Source: Anaerolineae bacterium (GTDB taxonomy: Bacteria; Chloroflexota; Anaerolineae; JACIWR01). Taken from it: a stretch of 11,047 nucleotides of DNA. Under the pieces are notes generated by a model, which made no database searches, was not told the origin of the DNA, and was given only the letters and a program-made list of their open reading frames with translations. Below, one piece after another: positions 1 through 7,357 of this stretch. The stretch covers positions 1 through 11,047 of the forward strand of contig JAGGZG010000275.1 of NCBI GenBank assembly GCA_021162125.1. The letters are read 5' to 3'. The translations under genes and the position numbers were made by a program. How positions within the stretch are numbered: position 1 is the first letter of the stretch; each line of letters starts with the position of its first letter.

Positions 1-299
1 ACAGGTCGGTCTCTATCCGCTGTGGGCGCAGGGGACTTGAGGGGAGCTGCCCTTAGTACGAGAGGACCAGGGTGGACAGACCGCTAGTGTGCCAGTTGTA
101 CCGCCAGGTGCATCGCTGGGTAGCTAACGTCTGGCAGAGATAACCGCTGAAAGCATCTAAGTGGGAAACTCGCCCCAAGATTAGGTCCCCCACCGGGCTA
201 ACCGGGTAAGACCGCCGGAAGACTACCGGTTTGATAGGCCGCAGGTGTAAGCACAGCAATGTGTTAAGCTGAGCGGTACTAACGGTCGAGGGCTTAATT
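1..299 (+). rRNA. rrl: 23S ribosomal RNA, 3' end (partial)
   Basis: This is the 3' part of large-subunit rRNA, domain VI, cut by the left window edge. The universal sarcin-ricin loop AGTACGAGAGGACC is at 55-68. Downstream, GATAACCGCTGAAAGCATCTAAG and the final GCTGAGCGGTACTAACGG stretch follow the order known from bacterial 23S rRNA. The sarcin-ricin loop is the docking site of elongation factors on the ribosome. The exact 3' end is estimated from alignment by memory with E. coli 23S (ending near GGCTTAA) and could be off by a few bases. A short ORF on the opposite strand here is spurious. Confidence 0.97.
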
Positions 300-389
300 C
301 AAATACGTGAGGTAGTGGAAGCGAATCGAGCATTCTGTTCAGTTTTTAGAGTGCCAAGTGGCACTGGCTTTAAAAATAAAGTTCTAGAA
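300..389 (+). other. 23S-5S internal transcribed spacer, no tRNA
   Basis: The ~90-bp AT-richer spacer between 23S and 5S rRNA holds no tRNA-like sequence. It contains a perfect 6-bp hairpin at 350-365 (AGTGCC-AAGT-GGCACT) and a 10-bp palindrome GTTCTAGAAC at 381-390. The hairpin is a plausible processing signal in the precursor. That role is inferred from position only. Confidence 0.7.
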
Positions 390-529
390 CCAAAAAGCTC
401 TTTTGGTGATTTGAGCGGCGGGGAAACACCCTGCTCCATCCCGAACCAGGAAGTTAAGCCCGCCAGCGCCGATGGTACTTGAGGGGCAGCCCTCTGGGAG
501 AGTAGGTCATTGCCAAGAGAGCTTTTTGG
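390..529 (+). other. Pre-5S processing stem
   Basis: CAAAAAGCTCT just before 5S (to 401) is the exact reverse complement of AGAGCTTTTTG just after it (from 518), giving 12 bp counting the outer C390-G529 pair. A double-stranded stem bracketing 5S is what endonucleases such as RNase M5 or RNase III/E-type enzymes process in other bacteria. Which enzyme acts here cannot be told from the sequence. Confidence 0.65.
402..517 (+). rRNA. rrf: 5S ribosomal RNA
   Basis: The sequence carries hallmark 5S segments: GGGGAAACACC, CTCCATCCCGAACCAGGAAG, TTAAGCCCGCCAGCGCCGATGGTACTT and GGGAGAGTAGGTC. Its 5' end (TTTTGGTGA) pairs with its 3' end (TCATTGCCAAG) as helix I. The total length of about 116 nt fits bacterial 5S. 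The mature ends were placed just inside a perfect flanking stem (390-401 with 518-529) and are approximate. It is co-transcribed with 23S and followed by a terminator at 536-586. Confidence 0.95.
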
Positions 530-535
530 GTTAAG

Positions 536-586
536 ACGAGAGGCCAGGGACGGCGATCCGCCAGATTATGAGCCTCTCGTTTTGTT
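536..586 (+). terminator. Intrinsic terminator of the rRNA operon
   Basis: ACGAGAGGC (536-544) pairs perfectly with GCCTCTCGT (572-580) and is followed directly by the T-rich TTTGTT. Inside the loop is a smaller GGC/GCC hairpin. It lies directly behind 5S rRNA and ahead of an independent promoter, as expected for the end of an rRNA transcript. Confidence 0.85.
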
Positions 587-642
587 CAGGTACCCCTCGC
601 GCTCCCCTGGGATTTGCTGCGCCATCCCTTCAAGGCACAGAT

Positions 643-671
643 TTGCCTTTTCTCTCGATTTCTGCTATAAC
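643..671 (+). promoter_or_regulatory. Sigma-70-type promoter for the PBP gene
   Basis: A -35 TTGCCT (643-648), a 17-nt spacer and a -10 TATAAC (666-671) preceded by TG as an extended -10 are visible. Transcription would start near 678, about 30 nt before the GTG start at 709, with a GGAAGGTGAG ribosome-binding site at 694-703 in between. The promoter is downstream of the rRNA terminator, so the gene has its own transcription start. Confidence 0.7.
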
Positions 672-708
672 AGTCCCGATCAACTTTATCATCGGAAGGT
701 GAGACAAG

Positions 709-3700
709 GTGAGTACAACTGCTCAGAAGTTGGTAATCCTCCGGCAGCGGCGACGCCGCAATCATAAAGGCAATGGCGGCAATCTGTTCCTGCGCCTGCT
801 GCTGGGACTGGCCCTGGTTGCGACGTTGTCCGTGCTGCTTACCATCGGTACGGGCGTGGGTATGGTGGCCGGGGTGTACGCCTACTACGCTAAAGACCTG
901 CCCGATCCGCAGACCATTGAGAGCGTCGAGGAGGAGTTCGAGACTACAAAGTTCTTCGATCGCACAGGGCAGACCGTGATCTATGAGGTGGTGAATCCCC
1001 AGGGCGACCGCACTTGGGTGTCGTTGGATCAGATTCCCGAGCACGTGATTAACGCGACTGTCGCCATCGAGGATCGAAATTACTGGGAGAACCCTGGCAT
1101 CAATGTGCGCGGCCTGGCTCGCGCTTTTATCTCCAACCTGCGCGGTGGCCAGGTACAGGGTGGTAGTTCCATTACCCAGCAGCTCATCAAGAAAGTGCTC
1201 ATCCCACCGGAAGAGCGCGAGGTCAAATCGTACGCACGTAAGATCAAAGAAGTCATCCTGGCTCTGGAGATCACCCGCCGGTATAGCAAGGAACAGATTC
1301 TAGAGTGGTATTTAAACCGCATTTTCTACGGCCACCTGGCCTACGGGATAGAGGCAGCATCACAGGTTTATTTCGGCAAGCACGTGAGTGATCTCGATGT
1401 GGCTGAGGCGGCAATGTTGGCCGCGCTGCCCCAGTATCCAGGGCTCAACCCGATTGATAACTGGGACAAGGCCAAAGAGCGCCAGCGGCTGGTGATAGAC
1501 GCCATGTTGCGCCAGGGATATATCACTCAGGAAGAGGCCATTGCTGCCAAGATGGAAAAGTTGACCCTGAAACGCGGCGTGGAGGAGCGGTACGACGTAA
1601 TTGCCCCACACTTTTCTCTGTACGCACTGGATCGCTTGGAAGAAATCGTGCCCCCGGAGCAAATTCTGCGGGGCGGCTTGCGGGTTTACACGACCATTGA
1701 CCTGGAGATGCAGGCTAAGGCCGAGGAGATCGCCCGCGCGCACATCGCTAAACTGGAGGAAGAGGGGCGTAACGCTCACAACGCCGCCGTGGTCAGCCTG
1801 AATGTGCGTACCGGCGAGATTCTGGTCATGATGGGCAGCCTGGACTACTGGAACAAGGAGATTGACGGCGAGGTGAACGTAGCCCTGGCTAACCGTCAGC
1901 CCGGCTCGTCATTCAAGCCGTTCAACTACGTCACCGCCTTCGCCCAGGGCTACACTCCGGCGACGATGATTATGGACGTGCGTACCTGCTTTCCGCAGGA
2001 CCCGCCCAATCCACCTTATTGCCCGGAGAACTACGATCGCAAATACCACGGCCCGCAGACTTTCCGCACGGCGTTGCAGCGCTCGCTCAATATCTGTGCG
2101 GTCAAGGTGTTGGACATGGCCGGGGTAGCCAACGTGATCAAGACGGCACATCGCATGGGCATCACTACCCTGCGCAAGGACATGGACTACTATGGTCTGA
2201 GTTTGACGTTGGGCGGCGGCGAGGTTAAGTTGCTGGACCTGTCCTATGCGTACGGCGTGTTCGCCAACGGTGGCACGATGGTCGGAGTACCGGTACCGGA
2301 ATCGCGGCGGGAGACCGGCTATCGTGAGTTGGATCCCGTGGCCATCCTGCGGGTGGAGGATCGTGATGGCAACATCTTGTGGGAGTACAAGGAGCCAGAG
2401 CGCAAGCAGGTGCTCAGCCCACAATTGGCTTATCTGATGTGCAACGTTCTTTCGGATAACAACGCGCGAATCGCGACCTTTGGGGTGAATAACCCGCTAC
2501 ACTTGAACGACCGTCCGGTGGCGGCCAAGACCGGCACCACCGACGATTTCCGCGATGCCTGGACTATCGGTTTCACCCCGCAGTTGGTCACCGGAGTGTG
2601 GGTCGGCAATAGCGATAACGAGCCGATGAAACATGTGCCGGGCTCCAAGGGAGCAGGGCCTATCTGGCACGATTTTATGGAATGGGCGACGAAGGACCTG
2701 CCAGCGGAGCAGTTCGCGCGCCCGCCGGGGATCGAGGAACACATGGTGTGCTCGGTTTCGGGCTTGTTGCCCAACGAGCATTGCCCGCACAAAATCCGTG
2801 AGGTGTTCATCGCCGGCACCGCGCCGACGGCAGTGTGCAACGTGCATCAGGCCTTCCAGATCAACCGCGAGACGGGCAAGCTGGCCACGGTCTACACTCC
2901 ACCAGAACTGGTAGAGACGAGGGTGTACGAGATTTACCCGCCGGAGGCCGCCGACTGGGTGCGCGAGGCGGGCATCCCTCAGCCGCCCACCGAGTACGAC
3001 ACCATCTACGGCCCCAGCCCCGAATCTGAGGACGTGGCTATCCTCAAGCCCGCGCCTTACGCTTACATCAGCCAGGGCACGGTTATTGAGGGGAACGCGC
3101 GAGGTGGGAATTTCGCCTTCTACCGGTTGGAATACGGGCCGGGACTCAATCCCTCATCGTGGACGCAACTGGGTGGCGATCATCCCTATCAGGTGTCCAA
3201 TGGCCCGTTGGAGTACTGGGACGTGAGCCAGTTGGATGGCCTGTATACCTTGCAATTGCGAGTGGTGGGCAATGATGGGTCTGTCCGCGACGACGCCATC
3301 CAGGTGACCATTGACAACATCTCCCCCACGGTGAGCATTGGCCATCCGCTGGAGGGCGATTTGTACGTCATGGAGGACGACGAGTGGGTGAACATCCAGG
3401 CCGACGCCAGGGATAATGTCTCGATGGACCGCGTGGAGTTCTTCGTGGATAACCATCCCATCGGCGTCACCATGGTGCCACCCTTCAACAAGCGGTGGAT
3501 GATTACTATGTCCGATACTTTGCCGGCCCCCATTCCGATGGCTATCACCCGTACTGAGCCCATCACCAATCCGGTGGACGGCAGCATCGTCGGCGAGCGG
3601 GTGATCACCGTCACCCAGGTGATTACCGGTGAGGACGGGCTGGTGCAGCAGTGGTGGGAGAACGGTTTCGGGGTGATGTACAACATCAGCGATACCAAGC

Positions 3701-3894
3701 ACTTCACCGAGACTCACCTCATCCACGTGGTGGCCTACGACGCAGCGGGCAATCGCACGGAGAGCGAGCGGGTGCGCATCTACGTGGTCCACGAGGACAA
3801 AGAGGAAAAGGAAAAGAGCACCGGCTTCGTGGCCTGGCGGGACGACGAGGTGGCGTTCATCGGGGATGAGAGACGGGGATGGGCAGGAGGGTGA
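709..3894 (+). CDS. Class A penicillin-binding protein (glycosyltransferase/transpeptidase)
   Basis: This bifunctional peptidoglycan synthase is anchored in the cytoplasmic membrane, polymerises lipid II and cross-links stem peptides outside. The 1061 residues show a basic N-terminus (RQRRRRNHK), one transmembrane segment at about 26-58, and a GT51 domain at ~80-260 with catalytic Glu121 in EDRNYWENPG, GGSSITQQL (151-159) and RKIKEVILALE (177-187). In the GT motif the usual histidine position is Asn. The transpeptidase domain (~355-680) has all three motifs: SSFK (Ser400, Lys403), SLN (459-461) and KTGT (607-610). Residues ~780-1030 form a beta-rich Ig/fibronectin-like extension beyond the usual ~700-850 residues; the last ~30 are charged and poorly conserved in character. 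The GTG start is chosen for its ribosome-binding site and the promoter 40 bp upstream. It is a single-gene unit ending before a terminator. The family is certain; paralogue naming (pbpA/ponA/mrcA) is left open. Confidence 0.96.
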   Translation: MSTTAQKLVILRQRRRRNHKGNGGNLFLRLLLGLALVATLSVLLTIGTGVGMVAGVYAYYAKDLPDPQTIESVEEEFETTKFFDRTGQTVIYEVVNPQGDRTWVSLDQIPEHVINATVAIEDRNYWENPGINVRGLARAFISNLRGGQVQGGSSITQQLIKKVLIPPEEREVKSYARKIKEVILALEITRRYSKEQILEWYLNRIFYGHLAYGIEAASQVYFGKHVSDLDVAEAAMLAALPQYPGLNPIDNWDKAKERQRLVIDAMLRQGYITQEEAIAAKMEKLTLKRGVEERYDVIAPHFSLYALDRLEEIVPPEQILRGGLRVYTTIDLEMQAKAEEIARAHIAKLEEEGRNAHNAAVVSLNVRTGEILVMMGSLDYWNKEIDGEVNVALANRQPGSSFKPFNYVTAFAQGYTPATMIMDVRTCFPQDPPNPPYCPENYDRKYHGPQTFRTALQRSLNICAVKVLDMAGVANVIKTAHRMGITTLRKDMDYYGLSLTLGGGEVKLLDLSYAYGVFANGGTMVGVPVPESRRETGYRELDPVAILRVEDRDGNILWEYKEPERKQVLSPQLAYLMCNVLSDNNARIATFGVNNPLHLNDRPVAAKTGTTDDFRDAWTIGFTPQLVTGVWVGNSDNEPMKHVPGSKGAGPIWHDFMEWATKDLPAEQFARPPGIEEHMVCSVSGLLPNEHCPHKIREVFIAGTAPTAVCNVHQAFQINRETGKLATVYTPPELVETRVYEIYPPEAADWVREAGIPQPPTEYDTIYGPSPESEDVAILKPAPYAYISQGTVIEGNARGGNFAFYRLEYGPGLNPSSWTQLGGDHPYQVSNGPLEYWDVSQLDGLYTLQLRVVGNDGSVRDDAIQVTIDNISPTVSIGHPLEGDLYVMEDDEWVNIQADARDNVSMDRVEFFVDNHPIGVTMVPPFNKRWMITMSDTLPAPIPMAITRTEPITNPVDGSIVGERVITVTQVITGEDGLVQQWWENGFGVMYNISDTKHFTETHLIHVVAYDAAGNRTESERVRIYVVHEDKEEKEKSTGFVAWRDDEVAFIGDERRGWAGG

Positions 3895-3900
3895 CTTAAG

Positions 3901-3929
3901 GTGCGACGCACTTCTAAAGTGCGTCGCAC
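3901..3929. repeat. Short GC-rich palindrome (REP-like)
   Basis: GTGCGACGCACTT (3901-3913) and its exact complement (3917-3929) enclose a 3-nt CTA loop, a perfect 13-bp stem seven bases after the PBP stop codon. There is no T-run, so it is not a standard terminator. It looks like a dispersed intergenic palindrome; only one copy is present in this window, so dispersal is inferred. Confidence 0.65.
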
Positions 3930-3944
3930 ATCGGCGGCTTGTGG

Positions 3945-3988
3945 AACAGCCCCAACCGGCTTTCGGGTCGAGTTGGGGCTGTTTGTTT
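3945..3988 (+). terminator. Intrinsic terminator after the PBP gene
   Basis: AACAGCCCCAAC (3945-3956) pairs perfectly with GTTGGGGCTGTT (3972-3983), followed by the T-rich TGTTT. It serves the plus-strand PBP gene. On the minus strand it lies about 75 bp beyond the convergent gene but lacks a good T-run in that direction, so action there is uncertain. Confidence 0.8.
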
Positions 3989-4063
3989 CGTGGTCAGCCG
4001 ATGGAGCGAATTGAGCCGATGTGCCAGACCGCCGCATCCGCTTCGTCGGATTAATCGGGTGAC

Positions 4064-7000
4064 CTATGGACTGTATTCCTTCATCACCAGGGGCAGGTAG
4101 ACAATCTCGCTGCGCACGGTGTAGCTCATGGTGCTGGTGTAGCCCTTCATGTCGGCGATCTGAAACTCGATGCGGTTGTCCGTCTCCCTGGGCTGGCCAA
4201 AGGGCACAGCAGAGGCGGTGATGGTCTGTAGCTCGACGGTGCCGCTGATGCCGGTGCACGCGGCCACGGCCCAATCGCTCCACGACTGTCCCCCGTCCGT
4301 CGAGAAGCGATAGCGGGCGCTGTCCACGTTCAGGCCGGAGATTTCGTCGAAGATGCGGACGGTGCACGTGAGCGTGCTCTCCCCTCCACTCCACCACTCG
4401 GGTGCAAAGTCCCGCCAGCCAATCGGGGGGCTGGTGTCTGAGAGAGTGACTGTCCTGGTCAAGTCGGCGGAGACGTTGCCCGCGCCGTCCACGAACTTGA
4501 CGGTGACGACTTTGAGCCCCTCGCCAGGAGTGAGCCGCCACTGGGCGCTGGTGGCGATGCTGATGGGGTAGCCGACGATGAGCACGCGGTCCAGGTACAG
4601 GTCGGCGGTGGCCCGATAAGCGGTGCGGAATTCCAATCCGGAGGTTCCGGCGTCGGTGTAGTCGAAGTCCACCGGAAATTCCTGATAGGTGTCGGCGGCG
4701 CGGAAGTCCGTCCCGCGCAGGCGACGCAGGCCCAGAACGCGCTCGCCGCCGTTATCCACCACGTCGAGCATGGCCACCTCGGCGGTGGTGGTCACGTTGT
4801 TCGTCTTCAGGCGGAAGTAAGCGCGGTAGGCGTAGGCAGGCGGCAGATCGTAGGTGTAGGGCCCGTACCAGGTCCCGGCACTGTGCGTGTCGGCCAGCCC
4901 GCGCCAGGCCTGACCGTTCAATGCGTCTGTGTCGGTGACTACCTCGCCGGACTGGTGATACAGATCCTCGCCTTCCCAGGTCCACCCCTCATTGCTGAAG
5001 GCCATCGTCTGCACCCCACTGCCAGGGCTGGGGTCGGTGGCCGAGAGGGAGGAGATGGTCACGGTGATGGTGTCGGTGTAGGCATCGCTGATGGCCGCCG
5101 TGGTGTTCGTTGGCGGCTGGCGGTCGAGGCCGATGTGCACCGCGTCGGGCTGCGACTGCACGTAACCCCCCGTGTCACTGATGCGGAGGGTGAGGGTGAT
5201 AACCGTTGAGGTGGTATCGCTGAGGGTGGCCACGTCCCACACCGTGCTCCACCCATCGCTGCTCACCGTGTCGGTGATGATCAGCGAGGTGGTATCGGTC
5301 ACGACGTAAAACCCGACCGCGCTCACGGCGCTGGCCTCGTCGCTGGCATTGGCGACGATGTACACCTGGTTGCTGGTGACGAAGTAGTCTGACCAGGGGA
5401 GTGTCACCCCGCCGAGGGGCGTCGGGCCGCCGGTGCTGGGCAGTTCCACGGTGACACCGGTGTAGTAGTGAGTGAGGATCTGCTGATAGCTCCAGCCGTG
5501 CCACTCGGCCCAGCGCCGTGCCCCGCGCTGGGACATCCCCCAACCGTGCCCCCAGCGCTCCTGCCCGAAGCTGACGGGGTCGTCCACGGCCTCAATGTAG
5601 TCCACGCCGTCCATGCCGAGGGTCGGGCAGCCGTTCTCGGCGCTGTAAAAGGCCACAATCACGTTTCCCTGGTGGGCGATGTACTGGCCCTGGGTGGCGT
5701 CGGTGGCGGCGTCACTCCGCCAATGGCGTTGATCATCCCGGCCCATGACTTGGTAATCCGTCCAATCGGAGACATCCCACTCTGGGTCGGGAGGATGCTC
5801 AACGTGGTACCAGCCGTAGGTGCGCGCGGCCACTGCCTGGGCCTTGATGGCCTCGGTGGGGTAGATCGAGGCGCTGATTTCCACCGGCACCACCCGTTTG
5901 ACGTAAGTCTCGAAGGTGATGACGTCAATCTGGCCGACCGGCACGTCCCAGCGGTAGTAGTTTTCCTCGCGGTGGATGACGCGGATGGTATCTGGCGGGG
6001 TCTGCTGGGCGAGGGCTTCCACTGCACTATCGTTCACGGGGGTGGACAGGTTGGAGAAATCCTCGCTCGCCTCCCATCCCCGCACCTGCCCCCTATCAGG
6101 GGGAAGGGAGATGGCAGCGCGGGTGACGTCCAGCACCCACACGTCGCCCCCACGGTTGAAGGCCAGGTAGCGGCCATCGGGTGACCAGGCAGGACTGCTC
6201 TCCTCGAGGTCGTTGCGCAGGAGCGGTCGCAGATTCTCCCCGTCTGCGTTCACCAGCCAGATGTCGCTGGCGGACGCGGTTGCGGCCCCCAGCGGCGTGC
6301 GCGAGAAGGCCAGCGTCCGCCCGTCCGGTGACCAACTGGGCGCGCTGAATAGCTCCGCCTGGCCCTGGACCAGGAGCACGGGAGCTTCGTCGCCGTTCAC
6401 GTCCGCTACCCACAGCTCGGGTGAGAGGTCTTCATTAAAAGTGACGACGTAGGCCAGCCGCCGTCCGTCCGGCGACCAGGTGAAGTTCAAGACCCGTGTG
6501 TTCGCTCCCCTCTCCCAACTTTGGGAGAGGGGTTGGGGGCGAGGGCCGGCCAGCAATCGGGGCTCTGCGCCGGGGTGAGGCACTACCCACAGGTGCGTGC
6601 CGTCGCTCCAGGCAACGTGCGAGCCATCGGGAGAGAGGCGAATCCGGGCCCCGGCGGGCAGGGTGGGGAGGTCGGCGGACATGGCTGTTACTCCCTCGCT
6701 GCTCAACCACACTTTTCCGTCCTGGGCGAAAGCCAGTGTTTCGCCGATCCAGGCCGGCGGCATTCGCCAGTCGGCTGTGCCCCACGATTTCTCCTGGCCG
6801 CTGACCAGGTCCAGCACGCGGGCTTCCCATCTCCCATTTCGCCCATCTCCGGCAAAGGCCAGGTAGGCCACTCTCTGCCCGTCCGCGGCGTAGGCCGGTT
6901 GCACCGCGTTCTCGCTGAGTTTGGTGGCCTGGCCCCCCAGTGCATTTACCGCCCATAATTCGCTGAGCATTTGGCGGGTGGAACCTTCGCCGACCACTGC

Positions 7001-7201
7001 GCCCCAGCGGTTGACGAGCACCGTGTGGCCGTCGGGCGACCAGCCGGCGAAGCGAGATCGCCCATCGGCGGTCAGCGGCCACGCCCAATCCGTCCCCTGC
7101 GCCGTGACGTGCAGTGCATCGAGTTGGGTCAACAGGGCCAAGATTCCCAGCGTCGCCAGGCCCATAGATAGTATCAAACACCACACGCGCCTTGATCGCA
7201 T
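4064..7201 (-). CDS. Secreted PD40 propeller - SpoIID/LytB-domain multidomain protein
   Basis: The 1045-residue exported protein probably acts on peptidoglycan. Residues 1-36 are a signal peptide (MRSRRVW, a hydrophobic run, then AQG). Residues ~40-365 carry at least six WSPDG-like blades (about 54, 105, 190, 242, 290 and 339), as in TolB/PD40 propellers. Residues ~404-586 are a SpoIID/LytB domain: EISASIYPTEAIKAQAVAART around 441-462, with Glu441 matching the Glu essential in SpoIID, and GHGWGMSQRGA at 551-561. SpoIID is a lytic transglycosylase in sporulating Firmicutes; here a role in wall remodelling is inferred. Residues ~600-1035 are Ig-like and jelly-roll-like beta domains, ending in VYLPLVMKEYSP. 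The start at 7201 is preferred over an upstream ATG at 7264 because GAGGAG lies 9 nt before it and the -35 box overlaps 7264. Two palindromic repeats sit in the coding sequence (6507-6546 and ~6075-6112). Confidence 0.88.
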   Translation of the reverse strand: MRSRRVWCLILSMGLATLGILALLTQLDALHVTAQGTDWAWPLTADGRSRFAGWSPDGHTVLVNRWGAVVGEGSTRQMLSELWAVNALGGQATKLSENAVQPAYAADGQRVAYLAFAGDGRNGRWEARVLDLVSGQEKSWGTADWRMPPAWIGETLAFAQDGKVWLSSEGVTAMSADLPTLPAGARIRLSPDGSHVAWSDGTHLWVVPHPGAEPRLLAGPRPQPLSQSWERGANTRVLNFTWSPDGRRLAYVVTFNEDLSPELWVADVNGDEAPVLLVQGQAELFSAPSWSPDGRTLAFSRTPLGAATASASDIWLVNADGENLRPLLRNDLEESSPAWSPDGRYLAFNRGGDVWVLDVTRAAISLPPDRGQVRGWEASEDFSNLSTPVNDSAVEALAQQTPPDTIRVIHREENYYRWDVPVGQIDVITFETYVKRVVPVEISASIYPTEAIKAQAVAARTYGWYHVEHPPDPEWDVSDWTDYQVMGRDDQRHWRSDAATDATQGQYIAHQGNVIVAFYSAENGCPTLGMDGVDYIEAVDDPVSFGQERWGHGWGMSQRGARRWAEWHGWSYQQILTHYYTGVTVELPSTGGPTPLGGVTLPWSDYFVTSNQVYIVANASDEASAVSAVGFYVVTDTTSLIITDTVSSDGWSTVWDVATLSDTTSTVITLTLRISDTGGYVQSQPDAVHIGLDRQPPTNTTAAISDAYTDTITVTISSLSATDPSPGSGVQTMAFSNEGWTWEGEDLYHQSGEVVTDTDALNGQAWRGLADTHSAGTWYGPYTYDLPPAYAYRAYFRLKTNNVTTTAEVAMLDVVDNGGERVLGLRRLRGTDFRAADTYQEFPVDFDYTDAGTSGLEFRTAYRATADLYLDRVLIVGYPISIATSAQWRLTPGEGLKVVTVKFVDGAGNVSADLTRTVTLSDTSPPIGWRDFAPEWWSGGESTLTCTVRIFDEISGLNVDSARYRFSTDGGQSWSDWAVAACTGISGTVELQTITASAVPFGQPRETDNRIEFQIADMKGYTSTMSYTVRSEIVYLPLVMKEYSP
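6075..6112. repeat. Second repeat-like palindrome within the same gene
   Basis: CCCCCT-ATC-AGGGGG (6089-6103) sits in a purine/pyrimidine-skewed stretch (CCCATCCCC... GGGAAGGGAGATGG). It encodes SLPPDRGQVRGWEASED in the linker between the propeller and the SpoIID domain, a segment that resembles neither neighbour. The stem is only 6 bp, so this is weaker than the one at 6507. Confidence 0.45.
6507..6546. repeat. Palindromic repeat inserted in frame in the PD40/SpoIID gene
   Basis: CCCCTCTCCCAA (6507-6518) and TTGGGAGAGGGG (6521-6532) form a perfect 12-bp stem around CT, followed by TTGGGGGCGAGGGC. This has the look of the CCCCTCTCCC...GGGAGAGGGG repeats scattered through many bacterial genomes. 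Read in the gene it encodes GPRPQPLSQSWERGANT, a low-complexity loop between propeller blades (residues ~219-235) that keeps the frame open. Confidence 0.7.
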
Positions 7202-7235
7202 AGTCCAATTCTCCTCGTTCGTCTTCCTAATGTTT

Positions 7236-7264
7236 ATCATACGCGAGAAGGGCTTTCCTGTCAA
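7236..7264 (-). promoter_or_regulatory. Sigma-70-type promoter for the PD40/SpoIID gene
   Basis: On the minus strand, TTGACA (7264-7259), a 17-nt spacer and TATGAT (7241-7236) form a near-consensus promoter. The start of transcription would be near 7229, giving a leader of about 28 nt with a GAGGAG site before the ATG at 7201. It rules out the more upstream in-frame ATG at 7264 as the start. Confidence 0.82.
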
Positions 7265-7322
7265 GCCTGTACCTGCGGGTGTGATTCGTGCTGGAACAAA
7301 GGCGGCGGTCTGCCAGCTTTGG

Positions 7323-7351
7323 TTGACTTTGGTTTATGGCTGTGATATAGT
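7323..7351 (+). promoter_or_regulatory. Strong plus-strand promoter ahead of the structured leader
   Basis: TTGACT (7323-7328), 17 nt, then TATAGT (7346-7351) preceded by TG at 7343-7344 form a good housekeeping promoter with an extended -10. The expected +1 at about 7358 coincides with the first base of a closing stem (CCCCAG). It points away from the minus-strand promoter at 7236-7264, so this is a divergent control region. Confidence 0.75.
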
Positions 7352-7357
7352 ATTATC

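Noticed and set aside
53..259. Open frame on the minus strand within 23S rRNA
   Set aside because: It lies wholly inside highly conserved rRNA and has no ribosome-binding site.
300..389. Possible tRNA in the 23S-5S spacer
   Set aside because: No cloverleaf, T-loop or acceptor pairing is present, and the spacer is too short and AT-rich.
510..767. 85-codon frame after 5S rRNA
   Set aside because: It starts in 5S, runs through the terminator and promoter, and has no ribosome-binding site; the protein shows no family features.
3154..3792. 212-codon minus-strand frame opposite the PBP gene
   Set aside because: It is a His/Asp-rich shadow of a strongly supported gene in a GC-rich genome.
7202..7264. 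Longer N-terminus for the PD40/SpoIID protein (start at 7264)
   Set aside because: The start overlaps the -35 box and precedes the predicted transcription start; the start at 7201 has a ribosome-binding site and begins a clean signal peptide.
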